In this document: piece after piece, positions 26,501 through 39,500 of the stretch
Layout: every line of letters starts with the position of its first letter
Position numbering within the stretch: the first letter of the stretch is position 1
NCBI GenBank assembly: GCA_032358165.1
Contig: JAALGY010000053.1
Location: 930,001 to 994,000, forward strand
Source of the DNA: Diplosphaera chodatii
Lineage: Eukaryota; Chlorophyta; Trebouxiophyceae; Prasiolales; Stichococcaceae
Direction: 5' to 3'
DNA length: 64,000 nt
Program-made: the position numbers and the translations under genes
The notes under the pieces: model-generated
Databases searched by the model: none
Told to the model about the DNA's origin: nothing
Seen by the model: only the letters and a program-made list of their open reading frames with translations

Positions 26501-27337
26501 AGCTGCTGCTTGCTGACGTCTGGGGGGGCGTTGCCCGGGGGGTGGCGGGTGATTACAACATCGGATCCCTTTGCCACCACCTCCAGGCTGGGCTGTGCAC
26601 CTACAAAGCTGTACCTGCCCTGCAGATGGTGCAGTCAGTCAGCAAGTGAGGATGATGATGAGCCTTCACTGGGAACACCAGTGCCTGATGCCAGCTAGGT
26701 AGAGCTGGTGCATCGTCATGCACAGCACTTCAATGATGTCCAAGCTCCAGGCTTCAGCACGACAGACCTGCTGGTCGCCATTGACGACGGATTCAAACAG
26801 GAAGCTGGGCGCAGAGCGCTGATCCTCCTTCACCAGGCACCGGTACGCCAGGACAGGCGTTAAGTGGTCGCTCAGGATGCGCTGCGAGAGGGGCACAAGG
26901 TTTGCGCCGCTGTCAGCTGCCTCCCTGAATGCTGCCGCCGCATCACAATCGGTGCGTGCACCGTCGAGTGCAGCCTCCACCTCTGCGCAGCGCATGAGTA
27001 TGTTGTGACTGCCACTCTGAAACGTGCTTGGCTGCACAGCAGGGCCTCCCTCCACCGCCCATCTTGGCGGCACTTCATGGGCCATGCAATGCAGCCTACC
27101 CTGTGCCGGCATCGGCGTCGCCCTGGCGGCAGCAGCATGCGTGCGACAAGCGGCTGCACGACGCGAACGCTTGCTGGGCCGCAGGCTGCTGCTGTGGCTG
27201 TGCGCTGGGTCATGCGGTGCGCCGCATGATGCTTGCTGCCGGTGACAAAGCCGGTGCAGACGTGCAGCGCGCTCTTGCGCATGCACAGTTGTGGAAGGTG
27301 TCTCGCTGCCAAGTTTGGCCAGCATCTTGGCGCTCAT
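23551..27337 (-). CDS. Anthranilate synthase alpha subunit (TrpE type), probably plastid
   Basis: It converts chorismate and ammonia or glutamine to anthranilate, the first committed step of tryptophan synthesis. The minus-strand exons run from a Ser/Arg/Ala-rich N-terminus at about 27337 (likely transit peptide) to a stop at 23553-23551. Family blocks in order: [20 protein letters not shown]; the effector-site segment [159 protein letters not shown]; and the tail [20 protein letters not shown]. These are the chorismate-enzyme motifs of TrpE. About twelve exons; the transit-peptide exon boundaries are approximate. The glutaminase (beta) subunit is not in the window. Confidence 0.95.
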
Positions 27338-27766
27338 CTATGCCCAACAGCTGCCGTGCTGCAGGTCGGCTGCAGGATCGCAAGACTTCAACTGCGCTTG
27401 TCACAGTGTGGCCGGTTGGTCTGCAACATACATGCGGTCTGTAGCGTCATATGCAGTCGTGCAACCAGCAATGATGGCAATTCCGCGCGCGGCGCCGGAT
27501 GGACTTGATCCGTGCTACAGGGTATCCCCCACTGTTGGTAGTTCTGAGTGTGGCAGTGTTTGCTGGCAGCGTTTTGCTCGTCTCTCTCTTTCATCTACTG
27601 CGTTATATGGACAAGGCGCAATGCAGCTGAGCTTGATGGCATGTGCGTGCTGCATGACCCCGCGGAGCTGCGCCTCGCCACACATTGTAGCGCGTCCAAA
27701 GGGACATTGCCACGGTGATACGCCTTGCCGCTGTGCTTGTGCGCAAACAAGTGACTAGCGCGCACA
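27338..27766. other. Intergenic region
   Basis: About 430 bases upstream of the anthranilate synthase gene and downstream of L21, both on the minus strand. Short open frames only; presumed promoter and 3' UTR. Confidence 0.4.
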
Positions 27767-28888
27767 CTATGCAACAGCAGCAGCAGCCGCCTCCGCTTCC
27801 CTGCTATTCGATTGCCGTCCCCACCACCACTTGGGCTGGGACTTATCTGCCGGCACTATCTCAGCATCGATGCCGCTGATCTCCAAGATCCTCAGCGTCG
27901 TAAGTTCCTGTTGAAGAACAGGATACCCTAACCTGGCAGGGTCATTTGCAACCATTGATCAGTTGCATTACAAGTGCTGCAGCCCAGGGACCATGTACAA
28001 TCCTACAGAGTGGAAAACATGAGCAGCACACCTGCCGGTGGCCCCGCAAGCGGCGCGAGTGCTTCCGCCGCCGCTTCTTGAAGATCAGCACCTTGCCATC
28101 CTGGAATTGCTCCTGCGTGACATGGATCGGGAGTGTGATACGGACGCCACCAACATCTGGGTGATCACAGCGTTCATACAGCTGGGGTTCAGCCTCCATG
28201 ATGCCCTGCCTCACCTCCACAGCAGCTGTGACCACCGCCCCCGGGATGGTTGGCCGCCCTATGATGGTCTCGTGCCTTGAGCCAAGCATCAACACCCGGT
28301 TAAGGGATACTCTGTCGTTAATGTCCACGCCTCTCAACTTCTCCGTGACGATCGTGTCGCCCTGAGAGACCCTGAACTGCGTGGGTCCAACCTCGACCAC
28401 TGCAAATGCTAGCTTTCGTGGCACCTGCAGCATCGCAATGACAATGTTGTCGAGGTGCTGACAATACTCACATGCGGACAGCCACGCATGTGCGTTGCAC
28501 GTTTTGAACTTCGTCAACCATAGGACACCTGATAGTGAGCAGTGATTTTGTCAATGACCGAGTACTGGTCCAAACCGCCATCCGTCTGTCCATCTGTGGC
28601 CGCTGCTGCGGCACTGGCGTCCCGCTGGTCTGCAGCTGTGCTGTTCGAAACGCTGCTGGACGCAAAGGAGCATGCTCCATGAGGCTGTAGCGACAGCACC
28701 CTGTGAGGTTGACCTGCCGCTGAGGCAGGCAGCCAAATGCCGCTGTTGCATGCACCGGTGCCTTCCAAGCGGTTTGCAAGCACAGCAACCGCCGCAGCCG
28801 CTGCATGCGCATGAGCCTGGTTTGTAGATCGACATGCAGCATGTACGCCACTGGATTGCAGTAGCCGCTGCATATGTCTTAAGGCCAT
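27767..28888 (-). CDS. Organellar ribosomal protein L21 (bL21), likely mitochondrial
   Basis: A large-subunit ribosomal protein that binds 23S-type rRNA. The minus-strand start at 28888 gives MALRHMQRLLQSSGV, a basic Ala-rich presequence, and exon 1 ends at DQYSVIDKITAHYQ. The core exon reads LAFAVVEVGPTQFRVSQGDT, VTEKLRGVDINDRVSLNRVL, and the basic signature KVLIFKKRRRKHSRRLRGHR, typical of bL21. The last exon starts ELTTLRILEISGIDAEI, which continues the family's GHRQ-(E)LT-LRI pattern, and then adds a tail with a WWWGRQ stretch and an Ala/Glu run to the stop at 27767. The Ala-rich presequence suggests mitochondria, though plastid targeting cannot be excluded. Head-to-head with U1-70K. Confidence 0.9.
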
Positions 28889-29288
28889 CTGCCTCCAGTT
28901 GCTATCTCCACAGCGGTTCTTCTGTACCGTGCACCATTCTGCTGTCAGCTGCCAAACATCGCTGTTCAGATATACGTGCTGCACAACGGTTTGTCGCTCT
29001 GCACGGGTGCACGCAGTGACGCAGGGCCATGGCCCCATGGGTCCCGGCTGCGCCTGCAGTACTTGCCGCCGTTGTAAAGCTACATCATACAGTTCCATCG
29101 CTGCAGCAACTTTGCAAGTGCATCAAGGAGCACAGGTTGCTTGCGAACATCAGCACCTGTGTCAAGCAGACTCGCGGTCCTGGCTTGCAACGGCAGGGCG
29201 CTGGGTTGGTGGCGTGCAGTCCAGCACGCGGACATGACTTTGGACTGGCAGTGAACCGAGCCGGGAGCCTTGCGGCGGACAAAGCATG
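28889..29288. promoter_or_regulatory. Divergent intergenic region, L21 / U1-70K
   Basis: About 400 bases separate the L21 start (minus) from the candidate first ATG of U1-70K (plus). It must hold both promoters. No specific element identified. Confidence 0.35.
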
Positions 29289-32200
29289 ATGCAGGGCCGC
29301 GGGTGACTCTTGATAAATTGTGCTCCATCTGACTGCAACCCTTTGCTGTGCAGGAGCCTGACCTTCAGGCCCTGTGCTAGCAGCCACTTTCAGCTGCTGA
29401 TCCCCTGTGCACTGTCCGTGCTGGATGCAACGAGACCAACTGCATGCTGTCAAGCTCTCAAGTGAGCCACCGAGATGCCCTGGGTGGCCTGCGTAAGCGC
29501 TCGATCGCTGTGCTATCAAGCTGCTCGGCATGTGACCCTGCCTGCACTCTGCAGCAACCCGGGCGTGGCGGCCAAGCTGGAGCAGGAGCGCATGCTGAAG
29601 GCGGGCATCACGGCGCATAAGACTGGGCTGCCTAAGAAGCTGCTGGAGCTGTTCGCACCGCTGCCGCCGCTGCCGCACAAGGTTTGGACCAGATGATGCC
29701 TTGCGGAACACTTGGCATGCATGCATGCCCGAAGCGATAGCACATGGTGGTCAGCCTCCCAGTCACTCCCTGCCGCTCAATAACACGAGGTTCATCAATC
29801 AATGACAACCGTGGCTGCAGTTGACGCCACACCATCGGCCGCCGAAGACGCCGTACGCTGGCATCGCGCAGTATGTGGACCGCTTCGCAGCACCAGGCGA
29901 TGCAGAGTATGAGCCGGAGCCAGCGCAGCCAATGCCGCCGCCTGAGCAGCGCCGCTTCCGCAACCCGGAGATGATCCTCCAGGCCCGTGTCGAGGCGCCG
30001 CTGAAGCTGGAGAAGTGCGTTTGTCAATCGTAGCAACTGTGCGTTTGTCAATCGTAGCAACTGACATCTGCGATGCCTTGTGTTCTGCACACTTCGTGAA
30101 GTGTATACAGATTTGCTCTGTACACCTGCGATGCGTAGCCTTCAACCTGGTCATCGTTGTTTGCAGGGCCTCCAAAATGCGGAAAAAATCCATGAAGGAT
30201 GCCGAGGCTGCCATCGAGGAGACCGTGAAGAAGTGGGACCCTGCGAAGGACCCCCACATCGAGGTGCCCAGCTGCTGTGCATCGCGTCAAAGCTCATCCA
30301 CGCACAAGCAGACTGCCACCCGCCCTCTGATGTTCCACGGTCCCCCAGCGCCCGGCCAATCTCCAATTGCCACATTTGTCTGTCCACGCTGCAGGGCGAC
30401 CCCTTCAAAACGCTGTTTGTCGGGCGGCTCAGCTACGATATCACGGAGAAGCGGCTGCGGCGGGAGTTTGAGGAGTATGGGCCCATCAAGTCCATTTCCA
30501 TCGTGCACAACATCAAGTCAGGTGCCTCCTTGGTCCTCTGCTGTGAGCACACGCTTGGTGCAGGCTGCAGCCGGGCCCACCCCCAGGGCAGCAGTCGCAG
30601 CAGGTCACAGCTGCTCTGCATGCTTCCTGCCACCCCATGAGTCATTGTGTTCTGTCCCCGGACTCACCACATGCAATGTGGGGTACTGCTGGCAGGCTGT
30701 GCCCCTGCTGCCGCTCATGCCAACAAGTCTGGCGCTGGCCGCTGCTGCTGCTGCCCTCTCGCCTGTCACCCCATGCTTGCACGATGAGAGATGCTCAGGT
30801 ACATCGTGCAAGCGGCGGAAACGCCCGCAGGTAACGGCCCCAGGTAACCGCCTTGGCTGCCACTGTGCGTGCACCCAGGCAAGCCGCGCGGGTACGCGTT
30901 CATCGAGTTCGAGCACAAGAACGACATGAAGAACGCCTACAAGATGGCGGACGGCCGCAAGGTCGAGAATAAGCGCGTCACTGTGGACGTCGAGCGCGGC
31001 CGCACCGTCCCCAACTGGTATGAGGCCCCCTGCTTGCGGCACAGCGCCCCACCCCAGACCTGGCACCTGCTGTGTGCTGAGGTCCGCCCTAAGTCACCCA
31101 GATGCCTTCAGCAGCTTTGTGCAGCAGGAAGAGCGTCTCATGCAGCCGTGCTGTGGCGCACGTTGCAGGGGTGCCAGACACCTGACGAGCATGCTCCTCC
31201 TTGCTTGGCTTGTCACACACCAGTGCATGCTGCCACACTTGTTGACAATGCGCATGACACCGTCGCCAGGCGCCCGCGGCGGCTGGGCGGCGGGAAGGGC
31301 GGGGAGAGCCGCGAGCCAAAGGAGCCGAAGGACCCCAATGTGCGCTCCAAGCGCGGCCTCCCGCAGCTGGACCGCCTGGGTGCCCTCGCCAGCCGGGCAC
31401 CCGGCCCCCGGTGAGCCTCTCGAGCCTGTGGTCCCCTAGTTCCTTGGTGCCATGACTCGGTCACAGGCAACCCCCTGGCAACCACCCTCCACCAGCCGAC
31501 AACTTGCAGGGTCCGCTTGATGTGCCTGGCTGGGTGTGCCTTTTGCCCAGCTGCTGTGTCAGCGCTCGTGCAGGCAGCCCATGCTGCATCAACGTGCTCG
31601 AATGGTTTGCAGCTGAAATCCCTGTCCATCTGCCTGGCTTGCGCTGTGCAGAGTGGCCGAGCCGCCCAGTCGGGCACCGGCCCCCAGCCCAAGGTGCCCA
31701 CCAGCAGCCGGACTGTTTTGAGTTCCAGCCTTAGTGCACAGTGTCCAACCCCATATGCATTCAACATCAGCATGGCATGGGGTCTGGTGCTGTCCACCGT
31801 GTGGGGCACTTCACATCGGTCCCTGTCCACGCCGCCTGCAGGGATGACAGGCGGCCGGAGCCGCGGCCCAGGGATGACGACCGGCGGCCGGCGATGCCGC
31901 CCGCGTCTGCACAGCAGTGGCCGGTGTCGTCTGGCGCAGAGGAAAGGTGAGAGCAGGAAGCAGCACCACACCAGTGCACCTGACCACTCAGCGGACACCC
32001 TTGCACAGCTGGGTGATGTCATCGAGTGCGCACCAGGCTTGCCTTGCCAGTGCTGCCCAGCACAGTGGCTGCACAATACACTGTGCAGGGACCGGGAGCG
32101 GGAGCGGGCCCGGGAGAAGGACCGGGACCGGGAGAGGGACAGGCGCTCGGAGCGCGACAGGGCAGACCGTGAGCACGTCGAGCGTTCGCGCTCAGAGAGG

Positions 32201-33053
32201 TGACCCTGCCACCCTGTGCCACATGTTGCCAAATGCCCGCTGCCGCAGCCAGACGTGCATCGCCCTGCAGTCAGATCACCGTCACCAGCAGCTGCATTGG
32301 CAAATGCAACACAGCGATGTCATGCACATCCCCCGCATGCCCTGTTGCTGCAGAGAGAGCGAGCGGGAGCGCGACCGGGGCAGCAAGCGCGAGCGATCGC
32401 GGGACCGGGAGCGTGACAGGGGCGGCGAGCGCGAGCGCGACAGGGGCGACGGCAAGCGCGAGCGGGACAGGGGCGATGACAAGCGCGAGCGCGACAGGGG
32501 CGGCGAACGCGAGCGCGACAGGGGCGACCGGGGCGACCGCGACCGTGAGCGTGAGCGTGATCGCAAGGAGCCCGAGCGCGACCGGTGAGATCCTCCCGAC
32601 TCCCATGATGTGCTGCTGTCCTGCCTCGTCGGCAGCGGCCAGAGGGCGGTGATGATCACTGTGTCAAATCTGTCAATCCACCGAAAGGGGCACTGCTCCT
32701 GCTGCGGAGAGCATTCACAAGCATTAAGTCCTGAGCCCACCATGCAACACCCTGCGAGCGTGGACTGTACTTCTGTATGGGAGCTGCATGTGATGTGCTG
32801 CACGCATGTTGCTGCAGGGGCGACCGGAAGCGCGATCGCCACGATCGGGAGGCCGGCGAGGTGGACGACAGGTGGCTTGTTGATGGCACATTGGCTCCCA
32901 AGCCTGGTTCATGTCGTGTGCATGGTCAGATCCTGGTCAGAGCGAGCCGGCAGGGTTGCATCTGACGTGCTGCGGTTCTACTGCAGGGGTGGCAAGCGCC
33001 ACAGGGAGGAGCGGAGCTCCAGCCGCCGGCGAGAGCGGGAGCGGGACCTTTGA
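29289..33053 (+). CDS. U1 small nuclear ribonucleoprotein 70 kDa (U1-70K)
   Basis: U1-70K binds stem-loop I of U1 snRNA and helps recognise 5' splice sites. Exons in order: [13 protein letters not shown] then [20 protein letters not shown] (about 29555-29680); [20 protein letters not shown] (about 29840); [13 protein letters not shown] (about 30230); the RRM with RNP2 LFVGRL and [20 protein letters not shown] (about 30410); RNP1 [11 protein letters not shown] and [19 protein letters not shown] (about 30880-31017); [11 protein letters not shown] (about 31271). The tail is split over several exons of Arg/Asp and Arg/Glu repeats (32090-32200, 32355-32585, 32815-32870, 32990-33053), ending [13 protein letters not shown]. 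A 14-nt first exon (29289-29302, MQGR plus GG) joins in phase to the acceptor before NPGV, but this start is inferred. Confidence 0.93.
30016..30063. repeat. Tandem duplication of 24 bases at an intron 5' end
   Basis: Two perfect copies (30016-30039 and 30040-30063) of a unit beginning tgcgtttgtcaatcg and ending tagcaactg. The first lies at the donor GTGCGTTTG of a U1-70K intron, so the duplication also copies the donor-like GTGCGT. Confidence 0.9.
32388..32590 (+). repeat. Imperfect repeats coding for RERDRG-type units
   Basis: Within the U1-70K tail, short units rich in gcgagcgcgacaggggcg are repeated imperfectly and code for alternating Arg, Glu, Asp and Gly ([15 protein letters not shown]). 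This is typical of the U1-70K C-terminus and explains long shadow frames on the opposite strand. Confidence 0.85.
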
Positions 33054-33592
33054 CAGTCTGGCACAGCGTGTGTACAGCAGCTGCTCTGCCTATGTGCATC
33101 ACGAGCTTTGCTGCTGGATTACACCATGCCATGGGATCCCACGGCCAGGCCCTGCGGGAGTGCCGCTGCTGATGCTTTCTTGCAGATTTTGAACAGCAGG
33201 CATGTGGCACAAGGTCCTGCGCCATCGCCATCATTCTGGGATGCTCATGCACGTCGTCTGTGGGAAATGATCAGCCTGCTCTCGGCATTGCCCCTCACTC
33301 TGCCACAGCAACGCATACGGTCTAATCTGCACGGTGCAAACATGCTCCTGGGTGGGAACATGCCAGCGGACTGCCGAGGTGCAATTGCAGCGTTTGCACA
33401 TTTGCGACAACTGCCGAACCTAAATCATTATTGTTCCTGCCAGAAGTCGTTGTATTACAAGCAGAAATCAGAAGGGTCACCCTACGCTGGTGGAATGGAG
33501 GGTGCACAGTGACTGTTGGCATCATGTCGGTTGAACACCATCATGCACGCAGCAATCGCACCCGCAGTCTTCACGCATAACAAGGCGTCGAC
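33054..33592. other. Intergenic region
   Basis: About 540 bases between the U1-70K stop and the UTP13 start, same strand. One open frame at 33108-33512 has no recognisable features. Presumed 3' UTR and promoter. Confidence 0.4.
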
Positions 33593-36500
33593 ATGAGTAC
33601 AGCACGATTGAAACGCGCATACCGGCCTCGAACGAAGCTTGAGGTGTTCTACACTGGCGGCGCTGCCCGCCTTTCACCTGACGGCTCGCAGTTGGCATGT
33701 GCATGTGGCGACGAAACCAAGGTCGGTGTACGGAAAAGTGCAATTGAACGCATTCTTCAGAGACTGTTATGCCACGGTGAACGTGCTGGTTGTTGCTGTC
33801 CTCCAGCATCGACCGTCTGACTGCGGCGCAGGTGGTGGATGCAGCGACAGGGGCCGTGCTGCACACGCTTCCTGGGGTGAGCCAACCTGTGTTACTACCT
33901 TCAACTGGATTCAAGAGCCGCAGTGCCAAGTAGTTAAGGACTCAACTTTGCTTGAAACTGCAGGACTCGGAACCAGTGACCGCGCTTGCCTACAGCCCAG
34001 ATGGCAGCCGCATCTACACAGCCTCGCGCAGCCTGCAGCAGCGGGCGTGGGATGTGGGATCAGCACGCGCGCTGCGCACGTGGAAGGTGTGTCTGCCGCG
34101 AGGCTGGTCACTCGGCATGCAGCGGCGCATATTGGCCGGCGGTCCAGCATCGTGTGGAACACATGCTATGTTACTTCATCGCTGAATGGACGAAAGTGTG
34201 CATCAGCACGGGCAAACAGGCCGATGCTCACGCAGCATACGGCAGCCATGGTGCTCCGGCTGCTGGTTCGAGGAAGTACATCAACCCGTGTGCGGCGTGC
34301 ACACGGCGCGTCTGCACACAAGCTGATCTTGAGACCACGATGCCCAGCTGCCAAACAGGCCTACGCACGCAACCGCAGGGCCACCGCGCGCCGGTGGCGG
34401 ACATGGCGGTGGACGGCTCGGGGGGCCTGCTGGCCAGCGGGGGTGCGGACCGGGCGGTGCGGGTGTGGGACACCGACGGCGGCTACTGCACCCACGTCTT
34501 CACGGGCCACACGTGCGTGGGTGCTGCAGGACATGGGGCACCGCCGCACAATCACCAGCACAGCTTGCATGCATGACATGGGCGGCAGCTTTGCCGTGTT
34601 GCTGCCTGTTGCACTCAGCAATCTGTAGGCTTGCTTTGGCAGTTTGTAGATGTGATGTGTTGCAGCTTGCTCAGCTGAAGTGTGGGACATAGTATGCACA
34701 TGCATGTTGGCAATGGGCACACGCGCTCATGCCAGATGCCAACTACCGGGAGCAGGTCACTGCATTCTGAGCGCTGGCAGTAGGCCAGAGCCATGCATTT
34801 GCAACATTGCAGGGGCGTTGTCTTCAGCGTGCTGTTCCACCCAAAGCAGCTGACGGTGGTGTCGGGCGGCGATGACGCAGAAGTGCGTGTGTGGGACCTT
34901 GTGGATAAATCCTGCATCGCAGTCCTCAAGGTGCGTCTGACACCGCCATGTGTAGGCATCAGGTGGAGCAACATCCCTGCCATCCTGTGTAAGGGTTCAT
35001 GCACTGTGCCACAAGCGCATGTGCGTGAGCAGCGTGGACGTTCTGTGCATCGCTCCAGGGCCACTTCAGCGCGGTGACGGCCCTGGCGCTGGCGCCCGAC
35101 AACTGGACGCTGCTGTCCAGCAGCCGCGATCGAACGGTGCACCTGTGGGACCTGCGCACGCACGCCAAGCTGGCCACTGTACCCATCCACGAGTCTGTGG
35201 AAGGTGAGGACTCAGTAGCTTGCTGTCTCCAAGTGACATTGGCTTCACGCTGCTTTGAAAGGGCTGGCCGACGTGTGCACGTATTGCAAGAGATGTCCAG
35301 GAGAATATTTTGATGGCCTTGATGTTTCGATGTTTAGACAAGGTGGACTGGGTCTCTGCAGGAGTGGTGGCACTGCCGGCAGGCGCGGCCTTTCCCGGCA
35401 TGACAGCCGACAGCAAGGCAGCCGGCAAGGCCGCCGCCACAGCCAAACGCCCGATATTCTTCGTGACAGCAGGGGAACGGGGCACAGTGCGCATCTGGCG
35501 GTGAGCACACGGTGCAGCAGTTGCTGAGCGCACGATGGTGCAGTCCCTCGCCGTGCACACAGTCAAGCTCTTGAGCGAGCGTGATGCTGCTACACTCGCA
35601 AAACGATCAGTCTGCAAAGTGTGGACACTGTACCTGCAGGTCAGATACACAGCGGTGCGTGTATGAGCAGCAGTCAGTGGGGAGCGGCAGCACTGCAGCG
35701 GGCAGCGAGATCACGTGGTTGGCGCCGCTGCCACACGCTCGCGGCCTTGTCGCTGCCACTGGCGACTGCCGCCTGCTCTCGTTCGAGCCACGGGTGAGCT
35801 GGCCTGGTGGTTTTGTTTGCTGAAGTGCGGTTCTCAACGCGAAGATCATTAAGCTGGATCGTCGCTGAGCTGCTCATGATGCTGATGTGCTCTGTGTAGC
35901 TGACGTGCATAGCGCTGATGATACACTGATGCTGATGTCAGTGTATTCGGCCATTGCCACCACTTCCTCACAACTATGTCATGCTTCGCAAACTGCAGGG
36001 TGACAGCCTGGCGGTGGCGCACCAGCTGGTGGGCAACAACGACGAGGTGACGGACCTGCGGTTCGTGGGGCCCGCGGCTGCGCCCACGCACGTGGCCGTC
36101 GCCACCAACAGCCCCGCCATCCGCCTGTTTGACATGGTGCGCGGCATACCTGGTGCTGCTACACGCAATTCACATTTGCTGTGCTGCTAGCGGGCAGTCC
36201 AAGCAGTTCCTAAACTGGCTCATTTCTGTGCCACCTTCCAAACTGTCGCGGGCATGATGGCTTATGCACTCCCAAGGATCGACCTCCTGTGCTGCGTAGG
36301 AGCACCTGGGCTGCTCGCTGTCGCTGGAGGGGCACACCGACATCGTGCTGACCCTGGATGCGCTGGAGGTGGCGGCAGCGGGCGGCGGCGGCGGCGCCGC
36401 GCGCACCCTGCTGCTGTCCGGCTCCAAGGACAACAGCATGCGGCTGTGGGAGGCGCCCAGCGGCCGCTGCCTAGGTGCACTGACAAGCCCGGCACCCTCC

Positions 36501-39500
36501 TGTTGCTCGCACAGCTCAGTTGCCTCCCTGGCGTATGGCTGCCCCTGCGGAGCACGAGGCAGTGACCATCCGCCACAGTGGTGCAAAACAATCCCACTGC
36601 TTTAAAAGCCAGCAATCTCCTACCTGCAGGTGTCGGGGAGGGTCACATCGCTGCGGTCAGTGCGGTGGCCTTTTCCCGCCGCGGCCCCAGGTTCATGATA
36701 TCGGGCGGCGCTGACAAGCTGCTGAAGGTGACTGCCTGCCCCGCCTTTTGCCTGGGCGCCTTACGTCAGGCTCAGTCAGCCTTGCGAAGCCCTCAGTGCC
36801 ATGAAGCATGTCATCACGTGTGCACGATTGCAGGTATGGGATCTGGTAGCAGCGCTGGCGGCGGCTGACGCCCCAGATGCCGGCAGCCCTGTGCAGATGG
36901 TGGTGACGGCGGCGGTGGCGGCGCACGACAAGGACATCAATGCCGTTGCAGTGTCGCCCAACGATGCCCTCGTCGTGACAGCCTCCCAGGATCGCACTGC
37001 CAAGGTGAACCCATGCTATGTGCAACCCGTAGTCGAAGTCGAACTTGCGGCTGAGTACGATCTGCACATCCCCTTGCATGGACAGTAGCACTGCCAGCTG
37101 CGACCAACACGCAGTAGCATCGGCCACCAAAACATCATGGCTGGCTTGATGCCATTAGAATGATCGCTGGGCTGACCGCCGGAGGTCTGGACGCACGCAC
37201 ACCTGCACAGTAGGCATGATCCATCTGCGTGTGATCACATGGCGTCTACTGTGCAGGTGTGGAAACTGCCGTCGCTGGTGGCGGTGCTGACGCTGCGCGG
37301 GCACAAGCGCGGCGTGTGGCACGCCGCCTTCTCGCCCGTCGACCAGGTGCGACGCCGCTGCCATGCGCTTGCATGGCCGCAGGACCTCTGATCGCTTCCT
37401 GGACCCCATGTGCATCTGTCACTCCAAGTGTGGGCAGCAAGCCCTACAGGGGAATGACACATGTGCAGGCGCTCGCGACGGCGAGCGGCGACAAGACGGT
37501 GCGGCTGTGGTCCCTGGCGGACGGCGCGTGCCTGCGCACCTTCGAGGGGCACGGCGCCTCCGCCCTGCGCTGCTGCTTCCTGTCCGCCGGCACCCAGGTG
37601 GCCACCCGCTGCCGCCACGCGACCCGCTGACGCCGGCTGCTGGCTGTTTGTTGCACAGCCAGAGGAGCTGTGACCCTGTATGAGATGCGTCTGTTGTGCT
37701 CTGCTTGTAATGCATGTCAGGGCGGCCTTGCAGATGATGATGTTTTGCCTCTGCAGCTGCTGAGTGCGGGTGCTGACGGACTGGTGAAGCTGTGGAGCGT
37801 GCGGAATGCTGAGTGCATCTCAACCTTCGACGAGCATGATGGCAAGGTACGTCACGGACAACTTGGGCTGTGCAGTTGCAGTGTGCCTCCCCTTTCCCAA
37901 AGGTTTGAAACATGCGCCTGCAGCCTTTTGCATATGACAATGCATAGGACGCTGCAGCAGCTGATTGTGGCTCTGGGGACGGGTCCCGCAGGTGTGGGCC
38001 CTGGCCGTGGGCGGTGCAGGCGAGGGGCTGCTGGCCACCGGCGCCGCTGATGCGACCGTCGCAATATGGGAGGACTGCACCGCAGCCGACGAGGAGGAAG
38101 CGGCGGCAGAAGAGGCCGCCATCGTGCTGAAGCAGCAGGACCTCTCCAACGCTCTGCAGGTCGGCTCAACACGCTTCTCCATCGCACCAAGCTGATTGAC
38201 AGTGTGCAGGGTGTCCCTTAGAGTGGTACTTGCGTCCGTTGCTGACTACCAGATGGCTATAGCCGCTTCAGACTCGGCTGATTGACGCTGTGCTGTGCAA
38301 CTGCAGAGCAAGGACTACGCAGCTGCCGCAGCGCTGGCGTTCGAGATGCGGCAGCCGCGGCGGCTGCTCTCCGTCGTGGACGCCATCCTCAGCGCCGGCG
38401 GCGGCGCCGGCGGCACCGCAGGGCCCGCCGCCAGCGCAGCAGTCCTCGAGTCGCTTGCAGCCTCCTGGGACAAGTGACCATCCTTGATTGTCCTCGCCGT
38501 GACGTTCTCAAACACATGGACCTGCTTGTTGTGGCAGGTCTCGCCAACCCATATGCAGCAAAGCTGCAACCTGCTGATGAGGCTGAACCCTGATGACAAG
38601 GTTGTGTTTGACGCCGCAGGGAGCAGCTGCGGGCCGCACTGGAGTACATCCGCGAGTGGAACACCAACTCGCGGCTGTGCCATGCGGCCCAGGCGCTGCT
38701 GGCCGCCATCCTGCGCCGCCACTCACCGCAGGTGGGTGCAGTTTTGCGAGTCACCAGAATGGCTGGCACCTGCACCGTCATATCGCTGGCGATCTGTGGC
38801 ATGCGGAGATGGGACAGCAGGGTGCTTGGTGCTGGCGTCAATCACAAGCTCCAAGCGAAAAGGGTGTCCAGCATCTGTGTCGGCGGCCGTGGCAGGCGCT
38901 GCTGGCGGTGCCGGGCATCGCGGAGCTGCTGGACGGGCTCGCGGTCTACACGCAGAACCACTTTGCCCGGCTGGGCCGCCTGCAGCGCTCCGCCTACCTG
39001 CTGGACTACACGCTGGGTTCCATGAACACGCTGCTGCCGCCCAGCGCCGGGCCGGCAGCCGCGCCTGCCACCGATCCACCAGGCGGCACTCCCAGCGCGG
39101 CAAATGGCCAGGTGGTGAGCGCCCACACTGCAGCGGGCCAGGATGGCGGCGCTTCAGCAGCGGCGGCACTGAATCTGCCGCCGTCATCAGTGACGCCGTT
39201 GCGGCAGCAGAATGGCGGAGAGGTGGCAGACGGAGCTGCGACTGCAGCACGCTCTGTAGCGGGCAGTGCTGCCGAAGTACCAACCGCCCTGAATGGCACT
39301 GACGGTACGGCAACGGATGCGGCCCCGCCTCGTGACAGCGCAGCAAGCACCGCACCTGCAGACCCAGCGCAGGGCGCCGACAGGCGGCAGCTGGGGAGCA
39401 GCAAGCGTAAGAGGACGCCCGCGAAGGGGAAGAGGGTGTCTGCAGACGGGGCGGCGGACGCTTCTGCACAGCAGGAGCTGCCTGACAACGGCAAGAAGGC

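Noticed and set aside
31213..32232. Open frame of 339 codons on the minus strand
   Set aside because: It overlaps the U1-70K exons antisense; its Arg/Ser runs mirror the Arg/Asp/Glu repeats of the sense strand.
32388..32590. Regular repeats that could look like a CRISPR or satellite array
   Set aside because: Units are imperfect, have no spacers, and code in frame for the Arg/Asp/Glu tail of U1-70K.
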